From Chloroflexota bacterium (GTDB taxonomy: Bacteria; Chloroflexota; Anaerolineae; Anaerolineales; UBA4823): DNA of 47,406 nt. The notes beneath the pieces are model-generated. The model was not told where the DNA came from. It worked only from the letters and a program-made list of their open reading frames with translations, and did not search any database. The translations under genes and the position numbers were made by a program. Every line of letters begins with the position of its first letter. Within the stretch, counting starts at the first letter, position 1. The DNA is taken from assembly GCA_012516075.1 (NCBI GenBank), contig JAAYXE010000001.1, positions 1 to 47,406 of the forward strand, written 5' to 3'. This document shows positions 8,557 through 17,585 of the stretch, piece by piece.

Positions 8557-9312
8557 CTACTGCCTCTTTACATGTTCGCCCAGGAAAGCAATTACCCGCT
8601 GGTTAAACTCGTCTGGCATATTCTGGGGGAGCATGTGCACGCCTTCCGGCGCCAGCCACAGATCTGCATTTGGGATCGCCCCGGCAATATCCCAGGCGTG
8701 CTGGTCAGATGCATATTCGTCTTCCATTCCCTGCACAACCAGGGTCGGACACTCGATGCGCCGCAGCACAGGGCGGATATCCCAATTCAGGTTCTCCTGC
8801 TTTCGCCAGCCTTCATACCAGTTGACGAAGACTGCATCGGCCCGGTCGCCGTGAATGCGCGTCATACCTTCCCGAAACCGGGAGTCCTGCTCAAAAGCTC
8901 GGCGGGTGTGGTCCAGGCCGCTTTCCATTTGCGGCTCCACGTAGATATGCGCAGCCACACTCACCAGCGCCTGAACCTGATCCGGGAACTTGGCAGCATA
9001 ATAAAGTGCGATGGTTCCGCCATCGCTGTGCCCGATCAATGCTGCTTTTTCAACCTCCAGATGGGAATAAAGATCGTGCAGGTCGGCGACATCCTCGTTG
9101 AAATAGGGAATGGAAAATTCATTTCGCGGGCTGGATGCACCGAACCCCCAGCGGTCATAGGCAATCACGTAATAGCCTGCCTCGATCAGTGCTGGAATAG
9201 TATTCCTCCAGGCTCGCACGCTTCCAAGCCCGTGATGGAGCAGGAAAACCGCCGGATCTTTACGAGAGCCATAAGTCTCTACATGCAGCTGGTGTCCGTT
9301 AACCGAGATCAT
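8557..9312 (-). CDS. Alpha/beta hydrolase
   Basis: A 251-residue alpha/beta hydrolase. The ATG at 9312 is chosen over GTG codons at 9318 and 9321 because AGGAAGG (9323-9329) is then nine to ten bases away. HHGLGS supplies the oxyanion region, GHSDGG the nucleophile elbow (Ser96), an Asp in the GMEDEY stretch the acid, and His in GVHMLPQ the base. No signal peptide is present. It sits between the carboxyltransferase and biotin carboxylase genes on the same strand, so it is probably co-transcribed, perhaps as a thioesterase or lactonase. The substrate is unknown. Confidence 0.88.
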   Translation of the reverse strand: MISVNGHQLHVETYGSRKDPAVFLLHHGLGSVRAWRNTIPALIEAGYYVIAYDRWGFGASSPRNEFSIPYFNEDVADLHDLYSHLEVEKAALIGHSDGGTIALYYAAKFPDQVQALVSVAAHIYVEPQMESGLDHTRRAFEQDSRFREGMTRIHGDRADAVFVNWYEGWRKQENLNWDIRPVLRRIECPTLVVQGMEDEYASDQHAWDIAGAIPNADLWLAPEGVHMLPQNMPDEFNQRVIAFLGEHVKRQ

Positions 9313-9369
9313 TCGCACCACCCTTCCTAATGCCAGTAGTTGAGATGATGCAGTGCATAGTTCTTTGGC

Positions 9370-10920
9370 TTACAGCGGGATGCATCCGTGTTTCTTGGGT
9401 GGGTTTGAGTCACGTTTGTTGGACAGCATCTCCAGCGCATTGATCAGGCGCGGGCGAGTTTCGCGCGGTTCGATAATATCGTCGATATATCCGCGCGAGG
9501 CGGCGACGTAAGGGTTGGCGAACTTCTCGCGGTATTCGGCCACCAGCTCTGCCTTGCGCTTCACCGGGTCTTCAGCCTGGGCGATCTCCTTGCGAAACAC
9601 AATATTCACAGCCCCTTCCGGGCCCATAACCGCAATCTCTGCGCTCGGCCAGGCCAGATTCAAATCCCCGCGGATGTGTTTGCTGCTCATCACATCGTAA
9701 GCCCCGCCGTAGGCTTTGCGTGTGACGACCGTCAGCTTCGGTACGGTAGCTTCGCAGTAAGCATACAGCAGTTTAGCCCCCGAACGGATGATGCCCCCGT
9801 GTTCCTGCGCGGTGCCGGGCATAAATCCGGGGACGTCAACAAAAGTGACCAGGGGGATATTAAAGGCATCACAAAAACGCACAAACCGCGCCGCCTTTTC
9901 AGATGCATTGATATCCAGCACCCCGGCCAGCACGGCCGGTTGGTTGGCCACCACCCCCACACTGTGCCCTCCCAGGTGGGCAAACCCGATCACAATATTC
10001 GGCGCAAAGCTTTCCTGGATTTCAAAAAACTGCCCGTCGTCAACGATCCGCAGGATTGCTTCTTTGATATCGTACGGCTTGCTCGGATCTGAAGGAACGA
10101 TTGTATCCAGGGCTTCATCCATACGCAGCGGGTCATCAGTGGTGGGGATGAAGGCCGGATCTTCCATGTTATTCTGAGGCAGGTAGCTCAACAGTTTGCG
10201 GATCAGGTAAAGGGTATCCGCCTCGGTATCTGCTACAACATGACACACCCCGGAGAGCTCGGCATGAACACTGGCGCCGCCCAGTTCCTCAAAGGATACT
10301 TCTTCATGGGTAACCGCCTTCACCACTTCCGGGCCGGTAACAAACATATACGATGAATTACGCACCATGAAGATGAAATCGGTCAGCGCCGGAGAATACA
10401 CGGCGCCCCCGGCGCACGGCCCCATTATGGCGCTGATTTGAGGGATGACTCCTGAGGCCAGAGTGTTGCGCAGGAAAATATCCGCATACCCGCCAAGAGA
10501 CACCACCCCTTCCTGGATCCGTGCGCCGCCTGAATCGTTCAGTCCGATCACGGGCGCTCCATTTTTCAGGGCCATGTCCATGATCTTGCAGATCTTCTCG
10601 GCATGGACCTCCCCAAGGCTGCCCCCAAATACGGTGAAGTCCTGTGAATACACGTAAACAAGCCGGCCGTCAATCGTACCCCAGCCTGTGACTACGCTGT
10701 CGCCCAGATATTTCTGTTTGTCCAGACCAAAATCAGCGGTACGGTGAACGACAAATGCGTCCAGTTCGCGAAAAGATCCTTTGTCGAGCAGTAAATCAAT
10801 GCGCTCTCTGGCTGTCAACCGCCCTTTCTGGTGTTGGGCGGCAATCCGTTCAGCGCCCCCACCCAGGCGTCCATTTGCCTTCATCTCTCGCAGTTGTTGA
10901 ATTTTCTGTTCAGTGGTCAT
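9370..10920 (-). CDS. pccB: Acyl-CoA (propionyl-CoA type) carboxylase, carboxyltransferase subunit
   Basis: A 516-residue fused alpha-beta carboxyltransferase. The ATG at 10920 ([21 protein letters not shown]) overlaps the stop of the preceding membrane-protein gene by 11 bases. The acyl-CoA half carries [15 protein letters not shown]; the biotin half carries [18 protein letters not shown] and [11 protein letters not shown]. An Asp in GGAYDVM is, from memory of Streptomyces enzymes, associated with propionyl-CoA preference, where acetyl-CoA-preferring forms carry Ile. It moves CO2 from carboxybiotin to an acyl-CoA. With carrier and biotin carboxylase downstream, methylmalonyl-CoA production is the likely role; no mutase or epimerase is in the window. 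Confidence 0.94.
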   Translation of the reverse strand: MTTEQKIQQLREMKANGRLGGGAERIAAQHQKGRLTARERIDLLLDKGSFRELDAFVVHRTADFGLDKQKYLGDSVVTGWGTIDGRLVYVYSQDFTVFGGSLGEVHAEKICKIMDMALKNGAPVIGLNDSGGARIQEGVVSLGGYADIFLRNTLASGVIPQISAIMGPCAGGAVYSPALTDFIFMVRNSSYMFVTGPEVVKAVTHEEVSFEELGGASVHAELSGVCHVVADTEADTLYLIRKLLSYLPQNNMEDPAFIPTTDDPLRMDEALDTIVPSDPSKPYDIKEAILRIVDDGQFFEIQESFAPNIVIGFAHLGGHSVGVVANQPAVLAGVLDINASEKAARFVRFCDAFNIPLVTFVDVPGFMPGTAQEHGGIIRSGAKLLYAYCEATVPKLTVVTRKAYGGAYDVMSSKHIRGDLNLAWPSAEIAVMGPEGAVNIVFRKEIAQAEDPVKRKAELVAEYREKFANPYVAASRGYIDDIIEPRETRPRLINALEMLSNKRDSNPPKKHGCIPL

Positions 10921-11398
10921 GCAACTCTCCAAAGAAATCTTTAACGCGCGCACGTGAGAATAATAAGAACACGAATAACAGTGCAGCAGCGCTCACAATA
11001 AGTGCAAAAGGCCAGTTCGCTGAGCCCCGGACCGCCGGAGACCAGAACAGGAAACGGTCGATCCAGTAGTACAGCACATAAGCTGCAGCTGCCCAGCGCA
11101 TTAAACCTGGCGCCCAGCGGCTTCCACGCCACAACCCATAGGCAAGCACGATCCCTGTCACGCTCCACAACAGGCCGGTTATGACCAGGTAAAGCGGTGA
11201 AACTGTAAGAATCTCGGAGAAGAACCTCCAGAGACGGATGCCGTCGATCATGCGCAGCAGGTTGAGCACCGCAAGGGTTAACACCCCTGGGGTCAGGAGC
11301 GTTACGCCCAGGGGACGCGAACGCCTCTGCCCCCGTTCATATGGAACAGCAGCATGAGGGCCATGATCCTGATTGGCTGACTTTTCCAACCCGCTCAC
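10910..11398 (-). CDS. Uncharacterised four-helix membrane protein
   Basis: A 162-residue protein starting with GTG at 11398. After a hydrophilic N-terminal stretch of about 30 residues come roughly four hydrophobic segments: [16 protein letters not shown], a long one around [41 protein letters not shown], and [18 protein letters not shown]. It ends in a charged tail. I recognise no family motif. Its last 11 bases overlap the carboxyltransferase start, so translation may be coupled and it probably heads the carboxylase operon. Confidence 0.75.
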   Translation of the reverse strand: MSGLEKSANQDHGPHAAVPYERGQRRSRPLGVTLLTPGVLTLAVLNLLRMIDGIRLWRFFSEILTVSPLYLVITGLLWSVTGIVLAYGLWRGSRWAPGLMRWAAAAYVLYYWIDRFLFWSPAVRGSANWPFALIVSAAALLFVFLLFSRARVKDFFGELHDH

Positions 11399-11481
11399 CC
11401 TCTACCTGTCCCTGTCATGGTTTGTTGGGAATATGCGTTCATCATAAGGAAATGATACCTGCGAACCACAGCCCCCTTGAT

Positions 11482-12516
11482 CTATTCTTCGATGGCTAAT
11501 GTAATTTTCCCCTTCTGCTCCCCTTTCTCCAGACGTTCCTGGGCCTTCCTGGCTGCCGAAAGCGGAAACGTGCTGTCGAGCACCGGTTTGAGTTTTCCGG
11601 CGAACACCAGATCCATAACCCTGGCGAACTCAGCCCGTGTGCCCATGGTGGATCCTATGATTGAGAGGTGTTTCCCGAACAGGAAACGATTATCGATCTC
11701 GAACTTTGGCCCGCCGGTGTTGCCCACCGTCAGGATGCGGCCGCCCTTTACCGCGGCTCGAAAGCTCAGTGGGAAGGTCGTCCCCACATTATCGACAACC
11801 ACATCCACGCCGCGTTTTCCCGTCATCTGGTAAACGGTCTTCGACCAGTCCGCCTCTTTAGAACGGTCGATCAAATAATCGGCGCCCAGTTCTTCCGCGA
11901 TGCGCAGCTTTTCAGCGCTTGAGCCGACCACATAGACAACCGCGCCGCTGAGCTTTGCAATTTCAATGCTGGCGGTGTTCACCCCTCCGGAGGCGCCCAC
12001 AACCAGCAAGGTTTCACCCGGACGCAGCCCGCCGCGCGTAATCAGAGAATGCCAGGCCGTATGGTACACCAGTGCAGCGGCGGCCGCAGTCCGCGGGTCA
12101 AATCCATCGGGAATGGCATACAGGTTCTGCTGGGGAACAACCACGTATTCTGCATATGTCCCTCGCAGGGTCTCTCCCAGCAGATTCCAGTTGCGGCAGC
12201 GATTTTCAAACCCGGCGGCGCAGTGCTCACATTTACCACAGCCGATGTTCGAATTGATGACCACTCGCTGTCCGACCTGCCAGTTGTTCACGCCGGGGCC
12301 TGTAGCTGCCACGACTCCCGCCCCGTCCGCGCCTGGAATGTGCGGATATTCCAGTTTGATACCCGGCCAGCCCTGCCGTACCCACAGATCCAGCCGGTTC
12401 AGCGCCGCATACTGCAGCCGCACCAGAACCTCTCCCGGCCCTGGTTCCGGGCAGGGGAAATCTGCATACTGTAGCACCTCAGGGCCGCCATGCGCGGTAA
12501 TCAGTACAGCTTTCAT
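11482..12516 (-). CDS. Zinc-type medium-chain dehydrogenase/reductase (alcohol or quinone oxidoreductase-like)
   Basis: A 344-residue MDR protein. The GroES-like half has the structural zinc cysteines Cys93, Cys96, Cys99 and Cys107. The catalytic zinc ligands are altered: the usual Cys position reads A-L-N-R-L-D and the usual GHE motif is GADGAG (61-66). The Rossmann half has VVGASGGVNTASIEIAKLSGA. Such members are often NAD(P)H-dependent enoyl or quinone reductases rather than alcohol dehydrogenases. It stands downstream of the acyl-CoA dehydrogenase on the same strand, but with a likely terminator between them. Confidence 0.9.
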   Translation of the reverse strand: MKAVLITAHGGPEVLQYADFPCPEPGPGEVLVRLQYAALNRLDLWVRQGWPGIKLEYPHIPGADGAGVVAATGPGVNNWQVGQRVVINSNIGCGKCEHCAAGFENRCRNWNLLGETLRGTYAEYVVVPQQNLYAIPDGFDPRTAAAAALVYHTAWHSLITRGGLRPGETLLVVGASGGVNTASIEIAKLSGAVVYVVGSSAEKLRIAEELGADYLIDRSKEADWSKTVYQMTGKRGVDVVVDNVGTTFPLSFRAAVKGGRILTVGNTGGPKFEIDNRFLFGKHLSIIGSTMGTRAEFARVMDLVFAGKLKPVLDSTFPLSAARKAQERLEKGEQKGKITLAIEE

Positions 12517-12570
12517 CCATTACCCCATGCAATCAGGTTTGCTCTTTTTTTACGATTATGCTTGCCGGTC

Positions 12571-12623
12571 GAAAAAATACAACCGGAAAGCGGCTCCTCC
12601 CACGCCGCTGCTATAGCTTCCGG
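12571..12623 (-). terminator. Intrinsic terminator after acyl-CoA dehydrogenase
   Basis: Read on the minus strand, CCGGAA (12623-12618) pairs with TTCCGG (12588-12583) and inner GCGGC pairs with GCCGC. The stem is followed by TTGTATTTTTTC (12582-12571). The T-run just after a GC-rich stem fits a rho-independent terminator. Confidence 0.55.
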
Positions 12624-12691
12624 GAGTAAATGTCTGGCGCCTCCGTTTTTGATCACGAAGGCGCCGGAACGGTGACCCACCCGGCCTGCGC

Positions 12692-13861
12692 TTATCGCAG
12701 CCCTGTTTCCAGTCGTGAGATAACCAGCCGCTGGATCTCGCTGGTGCCTTCGTAAATTTCCGTGATTTTCGCATCCCGGAAGTAGCGTTCCACCGGAAGC
12801 TCTTTGCTGTAGCCCATGCCCCCGTGAATCTGCACCGCCTGGTGCGTGACGAACATGGCTGTTTCCGATGCGAACAGCTTGGCCATCGATGCTTCCAGCG
12901 TAAAACGTTCGCCAGTCTTCTTCGCGCGTTCTTTTGCCATCGCTGCCTGGTATATCAACAGCCGTGAGGCTTCAATGCGCGTTTTCATATCGGCCAGCTT
13001 GAAGGCTATGCCTTCGAACGACCCGATCTTCTGACCGAAAGCCTCACGCTCCTTCGAATATTCCAGGCTGGCTTCGTATGCAGCTTCAGCGATCCCCAGC
13101 GCCTGGGCTGCGATGCCGATGCGTCCGGCATCCAGCACGGTCATCGCGATTTTAAAACCTTCCCCTTCTTCGCCCAGCCGGCATTCCACCGGAGCGCAGT
13201 AATCTTCAAATACGATTTCGCTAGTTGCCGAAGCGCGGATTCCCAGCTTGGGTTCCTTCTTGCCTACACTGAAACCCGGCTGCCGGGTATCGATCAAAAA
13301 GGCCGTGATCCCCTTGTGCTTTTTCTCCGGGTCTGTCATTGTAAACAGCACAATGTAATCCGCAACGGGTCCACTGGTCACCCATGACTTGCGACCGTTG
13401 ATGCGGTATACATCGCCTTCACGCACCGCCCGGCTGCGCATGGTCCCTGCATCCGAGCCTGACATCGGTTCTGTGAGCGAATAAGCGCCAATGGCCTTTC
13501 CAGAGGCTACTGCCCGCAGATATTTTTGCTTTTGTTCTTCGGTCCCGAAACGCAGCAATCCGTAGCAAAAAAGAGAATTATTTACCGACATGATTGTGCC
13601 GTGGGAAGCATCTGCCTTGCAGATTTCCTCCAGTGCCAGCACATATGCCAGGGTATCCATGCCTGCCCCACCGTATTCTTCAGGCACTTCGATCCCCATA
13701 AAGCCCATTTCGCCCATTTTTTTGATCGTATCCATGGGAAACTCACCCGACTCATCATATTCTGCTGCGATGGGCGCGATTTCATTCTGGGCAAACTCCC
13801 GGGCCGCCTGGCGGATCATTTCATGCTCTTCCGTTAACGGAAACAGGCCATTGCCACTCAT
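12692..13861 (-). CDS. Acyl-CoA dehydrogenase
   Basis: A 389-residue acyl-CoA dehydrogenase of normal length. The N-terminal helical domain begins FPLTEEHEMIRQAAREFAQNEIAP. The FAD and substrate loops YSLTEPMSGSDAGTM and KSWVTSG are present, and the C-terminal domain ends with the catalytic base Glu371 in YEGTSEIQR. It forms the trans-2 double bond of acyl-CoA and passes electrons to ETF. QIHGGMGYSKELPVERYFRD is the usual FAD-dimer contact. A strong AGGAGGG lies just upstream of the ATG. With the thiolases and hydroxyacyl-CoA dehydrogenase elsewhere in the window it suggests fatty or branched-chain acid oxidation. Confidence 0.96.
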   Translation of the reverse strand: MSGNGLFPLTEEHEMIRQAAREFAQNEIAPIAAEYDESGEFPMDTIKKMGEMGFMGIEVPEEYGGAGMDTLAYVLALEEICKADASHGTIMSVNNSLFCYGLLRFGTEEQKQKYLRAVASGKAIGAYSLTEPMSGSDAGTMRSRAVREGDVYRINGRKSWVTSGPVADYIVLFTMTDPEKKHKGITAFLIDTRQPGFSVGKKEPKLGIRASATSEIVFEDYCAPVECRLGEEGEGFKIAMTVLDAGRIGIAAQALGIAEAAYEASLEYSKEREAFGQKIGSFEGIAFKLADMKTRIEASRLLIYQAAMAKERAKKTGERFTLEASMAKLFASETAMFVTHQAVQIHGGMGYSKELPVERYFRDAKITEIYEGTSEIQRLVISRLETGLR

Positions 13862-13865
13862 ATAT

Positions 13866-13905
13866 CCCTCCTAATATGGATGCTGGTGTCACCTGTTTGA
13901 TTATA
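13866..13905 (-). promoter_or_regulatory. -10 box and strong ribosome-binding site of acyl-CoA dehydrogenase
   Basis: The minus strand has TATAAT (13905-13900) about 39 bases before the ATG, with no clear -35 box, and AGGAGGG close before the start codon. Confidence 0.4.
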
Positions 13906-14065
13906 GCATGCATGTTTTTATCTCTCCCCACCGCTTTCTCAAGATCTTCTCACAGGCGTGCGCTAACAGGCTTTTCTCAGATGGAACCATCCTTTATGTC
14001 TATAGGGCACAAGAAAGGCCGAACAATCGCCGGTTCACAGCCGGATGGATGATAGAATATTACGC

Positions 14066-14098
14066 ATGAATCCACATCTCCCGGGATCACTCCTATGA
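14066..14098 (+). CDS. Possible 10-codon leader ORF before gatC
   Basis: ATG at 14066 opens MNPHLPGSLL and the TGA stop (14096-14098) overlaps the gatC ATG as ATGA. A TAGAAT box at 14053-14058 would start transcription at about 14065, making this leader ORF itself leaderless. gatC lacks a clear ribosome-binding site, so translational coupling is conceivable. The evidence is positional only. Confidence 0.25.
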   Translation: MNPHLPGSLL

Positions 14099-14415
14099 AT
14101 GAAGAAATTAATCGCGAGACATTTGATCATATCGTCCAGCTTGCTGCACTCGAACTATCCGAGGAAGAGGCGGAATACCTGCGCCAGCAGTTGAACAACC
14201 AGCTTAAATCGATTCACGAGCTGGAAGCCATCCCACTGGAGGGGGAGATCAGCCCCACTTCTCACGGCGTGCCCTACACCCGCGCCACCACTCCGGAAAT
14301 CAGAGAGGATAAGTGGGTTCCCTACCCCACACCACAGGACATCCTGGCCGCAGCGCCTGAGGTCGAAGACGGGTATATCGTTGTACCCGACATCCCGCAT
14401 ACCGATCTTGAGTAA
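14095..14415 (+). CDS. gatC: Asp-tRNA(Asn)/Glu-tRNA(Gln) amidotransferase subunit C
   Basis: A 106-residue GatC. It has the typical start with FDHIVQLAALELSEEEAEYL, a central Q-L-N-N-Q-L, and the proline-rich end that wraps around GatA. It stabilises GatAB and is needed for full activity. It is followed 14 bases later by gatA and then gatB, a complete gatCAB operon. The presence of the complex implies that Gln-tRNA and/or Asn-tRNA are made by the indirect route. Confidence 0.95.
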   Translation: MNEEINRETFDHIVQLAALELSEEEAEYLRQQLNNQLKSIHELEAIPLEGEISPTSHGVPYTRATTPEIREDKWVPYPTPQDILAAAPEVEDGYIVVPDIPHTDLE

Positions 14416-14429
14416 CGAGATTACTGGCT

Positions 14430-16025
14430 ATGGAACTTACCGACTACTCTGCCTACGAAATCGCCAGCATGGTTCGGCGCCGTGAAATTTCGGCGCGGGA
14501 AGTGCTGGAATCTGCTCTGAATCGTATCGATGCGGTAGACGGGCGGCCGGGTACGCTTGACCCGGGTCCGTTGAGCGAGGATGACTTGCAGCGTGTACAT
14601 GCCTTTATCACCCGCACCGAAGATATCGCCCGCGCGCAGGCCGAGGATATCGACCGCCGGCTGGCAGCGGGTGAAGATCCAGGTCCACTTGCTGGCGTCC
14701 CCTATACGGTCAAAGACATTTTCTGTGTAAAAAACACACTTACCACAGCAGCATCCCGCATTCTTTCGAACTATACCGCTCCGTATACCGCCACCCCCGT
14801 AGAACGCCTGCAGCAGGCTGGCGGTGTGATGCTCGGCAAAGTAAATCTGGACGAGTTCACCTTCGGTTCTTCCAATGAATCCTCCGCCTTCCAGCCGGTG
14901 CCGCGCAACCCCTGGGATCTGTCTCGTGCCCCGGGTGGTTCCTCGGGTGGCAGCGCGGCTGCCGTCGCCGCCGGAGAAGGCGCCCTTTCGCTGGGGACGG
15001 ATACCGCAGGCTCCATCCGCCAGCCTGCAGCACTTTGCGGCGTGGTGGGCATGAAACCTACCTACGGGCGTGTCTCACGCTTCGGGCTGATCGCTTTTGG
15101 CTCTTCCCTCGACTGTCCGGGGCCGCTGGCTCGCACGGTGACCGACGCTGCCCTGATGATGAACGTGATCGCCGGACCCGACCCGCGCGATGCAACCGCA
15201 GCCACCGCACCGGTTGAAGATTACCTCGCCAATCTCGAGACCGGCGTTAAAGGGATGCGCATCGGCCTCTCGCCCGATTATTTTCGCATCCGCTATCCCG
15301 ATGACCAGACCGGGGAACTGCTCGAAGAGCCTGTCGACCCGGAAATCGAGGCCGCTGTGATGGACGCTGCCCGCCGTCTGGAGGCGTTAGGCGCCGAGAT
15401 TGTCACGGATGTGCCCATGCCGCACAATCGCTATGGCATCCCGGCTTTCTTTGTCATATCGCGAGTAGAGGCCGCCTCCAACCTGCACCGCTATGACGGG
15501 GTGAAATATGGCTACCGCACGCCAGCAGCCGTAAAAGACCTTCAGGAGCTCTACCGCAGAAGCCGGGCGGAAGGTTTTGGCCTGCAGCCTAAGGTGCGTA
15601 TCCTCATGGGAATGTACGTCAGCGCTGCCCAGTACAGCGAGCAGTATTACAACCGCGCGCTGAAAGTTCGCACCCTCATCCGCCGCGACTTTGAAGCCGC
15701 CTTTGATCCCCAGGGGCGCTACCGGCTGGATGCCCTGCTCGCTCCCACAACACCAGGCACGGCCTTCCCCCTCGGCGCTGTCTACGGGAACACGGTCCGC
15801 ATGCAGTATATGGACCAGCTCACAGTTGCTGCAAACCACGCCGGAGTGCCGGGGATTTCTATTCCTGCAGGCCTCGACAAAGACGGTCTGCCCATTGGGA
15901 TCCAGTTGATCGGGCCTGATTTCTCCGAGGCAAACCTGCTGCGAATAGGGCGAGCGTACGAAATTGCCACTCAGGATGAACCCTGGCGCACGGCAAAGCC
16001 GCGTGTCCTGCAGGCAGTGCCGTAA
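14430..16025 (+). CDS. gatA: Asp-tRNA(Asn)/Glu-tRNA(Gln) amidotransferase subunit A
   Basis: A 531-residue amidase-signature protein, slightly long for GatA (about 485); part of the excess is an insertion near residues 38-52. The catalytic triad is visible: Lys95 in PYTVKDIF, cis-Ser171 in APGGSSGGSAAA, and the nucleophile Ser195 in DTAGSIRQPA. The last motif has Ala where most GatA have Gly, a mild change. It hydrolyses glutamine to ammonia, which passes through a tunnel to GatB. Confidence 0.96.
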   Translation: MELTDYSAYEIASMVRRREISAREVLESALNRIDAVDGRPGTLDPGPLSEDDLQRVHAFITRTEDIARAQAEDIDRRLAAGEDPGPLAGVPYTVKDIFCVKNTLTTAASRILSNYTAPYTATPVERLQQAGGVMLGKVNLDEFTFGSSNESSAFQPVPRNPWDLSRAPGGSSGGSAAAVAAGEGALSLGTDTAGSIRQPAALCGVVGMKPTYGRVSRFGLIAFGSSLDCPGPLARTVTDAALMMNVIAGPDPRDATAATAPVEDYLANLETGVKGMRIGLSPDYFRIRYPDDQTGELLEEPVDPEIEAAVMDAARRLEALGAEIVTDVPMPHNRYGIPAFFVISRVEAASNLHRYDGVKYGYRTPAAVKDLQELYRRSRAEGFGLQPKVRILMGMYVSAAQYSEQYYNRALKVRTLIRRDFEAAFDPQGRYRLDALLAPTTPGTAFPLGAVYGNTVRMQYMDQLTVAANHAGVPGISIPAGLDKDGLPIGIQLIGPDFSEANLLRIGRAYEIATQDEPWRTAKPRVLQAVP

Positions 16026-16095
16026 CCTGTGCTGGGCGAAGTTCTATCAGCCCTACGACCGTATCCACACACCATTGTCGCAGGAAGATGCACCT

Positions 16096-17535
16096 ATGAC
16101 CGAGTATGAAGCTGTTATTGGCCTGGAAACGCACATCCAGTTGAATACCCTCACAAAAATATTTTGCTCGTGTAAAGCCGACTCCTGGGAAGATGAGCCG
16201 AACTCGAATATCTGCCCGGTGTGCACCGGGCAGCCCGGCGTCCTGCCTGTGCTCAATCGTTCCGTGGTCGAAAAAGCTGCCCTGCTCGCAGCCGCCATGC
16301 ATGCCGAGCTTCAGCCCATATCCTTCTTCGACCGGAAAAATTATTTTTACCCCGACCTTCCCAAGGGCTACCAGATCTCACAATACGACTGCCCGCTGGC
16401 GCGCGGTGGATATTTGGATGTTCCCATGCCGGAGGGTTATACTCGCCGGGTCAAGATCAGCAAGCTGCATATCGAAGAAGACGCCGGAAAAACCAAAAAC
16501 GAAAACGGCCACCGCCTGATCGACTTCAACCGCTGCGGTGTGCCCCTGGTCGAGATGGTCACCGGACCCAACCTGCGCACGGCCGATGAAGCCGCACAAT
16601 ATCTGATTCGCCTGCGCCAGCTCCTGCGCTGGCTGGGTGTCTCCGATGCGGATATGGAGAAAGGCCATTTACGCTGTGACGCGAACGTCTCTATTCGTCC
16701 TGTGGGTGCTGATTACCTCAACCCCAAAACCGAGATCAAAAATGTTAATTCAATCGTCGCGGTCCGTGACGGTATTCAGGCGGAGATAGAACGCCAGATC
16801 CGGGAAGTCGAAGCCGGGCGCAGGATCGAAGCCTGGACCCTGGAATGGGACGAAGAGGCCGGGGTGCTGCGCAAGATGCGCTCGAAAGAAACCGAAGCCG
16901 ATTACCGCTATTTCCGCGAACCCGATTTGCTGCCTGTTCGCCTGGATGAAGCATGGAGAGAGAAGATTCTTGCTGAGCTTCCGGAACTGCCGCTGGATCG
17001 ACGGGAGCGTTTTGTCAGAGAATATGACCTGCCCGAATATGACGCCGACATCCTGACTGGTGAACGCAGCCTGTCTGATTACTTCGAAGCAGCTGTAGCG
17101 GCCTACGGAAAAGATCCGAAACGTGTTTCCAACTGGCTGATGAACGATGTGCTGCGCATGATTAACGAAAAAGGCATAACAGCCGGCGAGCTGCGGTTGA
17201 CCCCTGTCTACCTGGCCGAGATTATTCAATTGGTTGATGCGGGCACGATCAACAGTTCCACTGGAAAATCGCTGCTGGAAAAAGTCGAAAACAGCGGCCG
17301 GTCGCCCAGAGAAATTGTCGAGGCGGAAGGTCTGGCCCAGGTCAGCGATCAGGACGCCATCCGCCAGATTGCTTTGGAGGTTCTCCAGGAGAATCCCGAA
17401 CAGGTCAAAACGTACAAAGGCGGTAAAGTGACGCTGATCGGCTGGTTCGTGGGGCAGGTGATGAAGAAGTCCCGCGGCAAGGCAGATCCGCAGCTTGCCC
17501 GAACGCTGCTGGAGCAGCTGCTCGCTGAAATGTGA
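16096..17535 (+). CDS. gatB: Asp-tRNA(Asn)/Glu-tRNA(Gln) amidotransferase subunit B
   Basis: A 479-residue GatB. The ATG at 16096 is chosen because MTEYEAVIGLETHIQLNT is the family start; the frame is open further upstream but overlaps gatA. Zinc cysteines appear in FCSCKAD and ICPVCTG. The kinase and amidotransferase core follows, with FDRKNYFYPDLPKGYQISQ and LHIEEDAGK. A helical and YqeY-like tail runs from about residue 295. It activates the side-chain carboxylate of misacylated Glu- or Asp-tRNA and amidates it with ammonia from GatA. It lies 70 bases after gatA. Confidence 0.97.
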   Translation: MTEYEAVIGLETHIQLNTLTKIFCSCKADSWEDEPNSNICPVCTGQPGVLPVLNRSVVEKAALLAAAMHAELQPISFFDRKNYFYPDLPKGYQISQYDCPLARGGYLDVPMPEGYTRRVKISKLHIEEDAGKTKNENGHRLIDFNRCGVPLVEMVTGPNLRTADEAAQYLIRLRQLLRWLGVSDADMEKGHLRCDANVSIRPVGADYLNPKTEIKNVNSIVAVRDGIQAEIERQIREVEAGRRIEAWTLEWDEEAGVLRKMRSKETEADYRYFREPDLLPVRLDEAWREKILAELPELPLDRRERFVREYDLPEYDADILTGERSLSDYFEAAVAAYGKDPKRVSNWLMNDVLRMINEKGITAGELRLTPVYLAEIIQLVDAGTINSSTGKSLLEKVENSGRSPREIVEAEGLAQVSDQDAIRQIALEVLQENPEQVKTYKGGKVTLIGWFVGQVMKKSRGKADPQLARTLLEQLLAEM

Positions 17536-17585
17536 TTATCAAGCACCTGGTAGCCAGAATTTCAACGCAAAAGCAAACCTGACTT

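Noticed and set aside
8440..9330. 296-codon plus-strand frame
   Set aside because: It is antisense to the start of biotin carboxylase and the alpha/beta hydrolase, both with clear catalytic motifs. The translation is rich in Cys, His and Gln and resembles no family.
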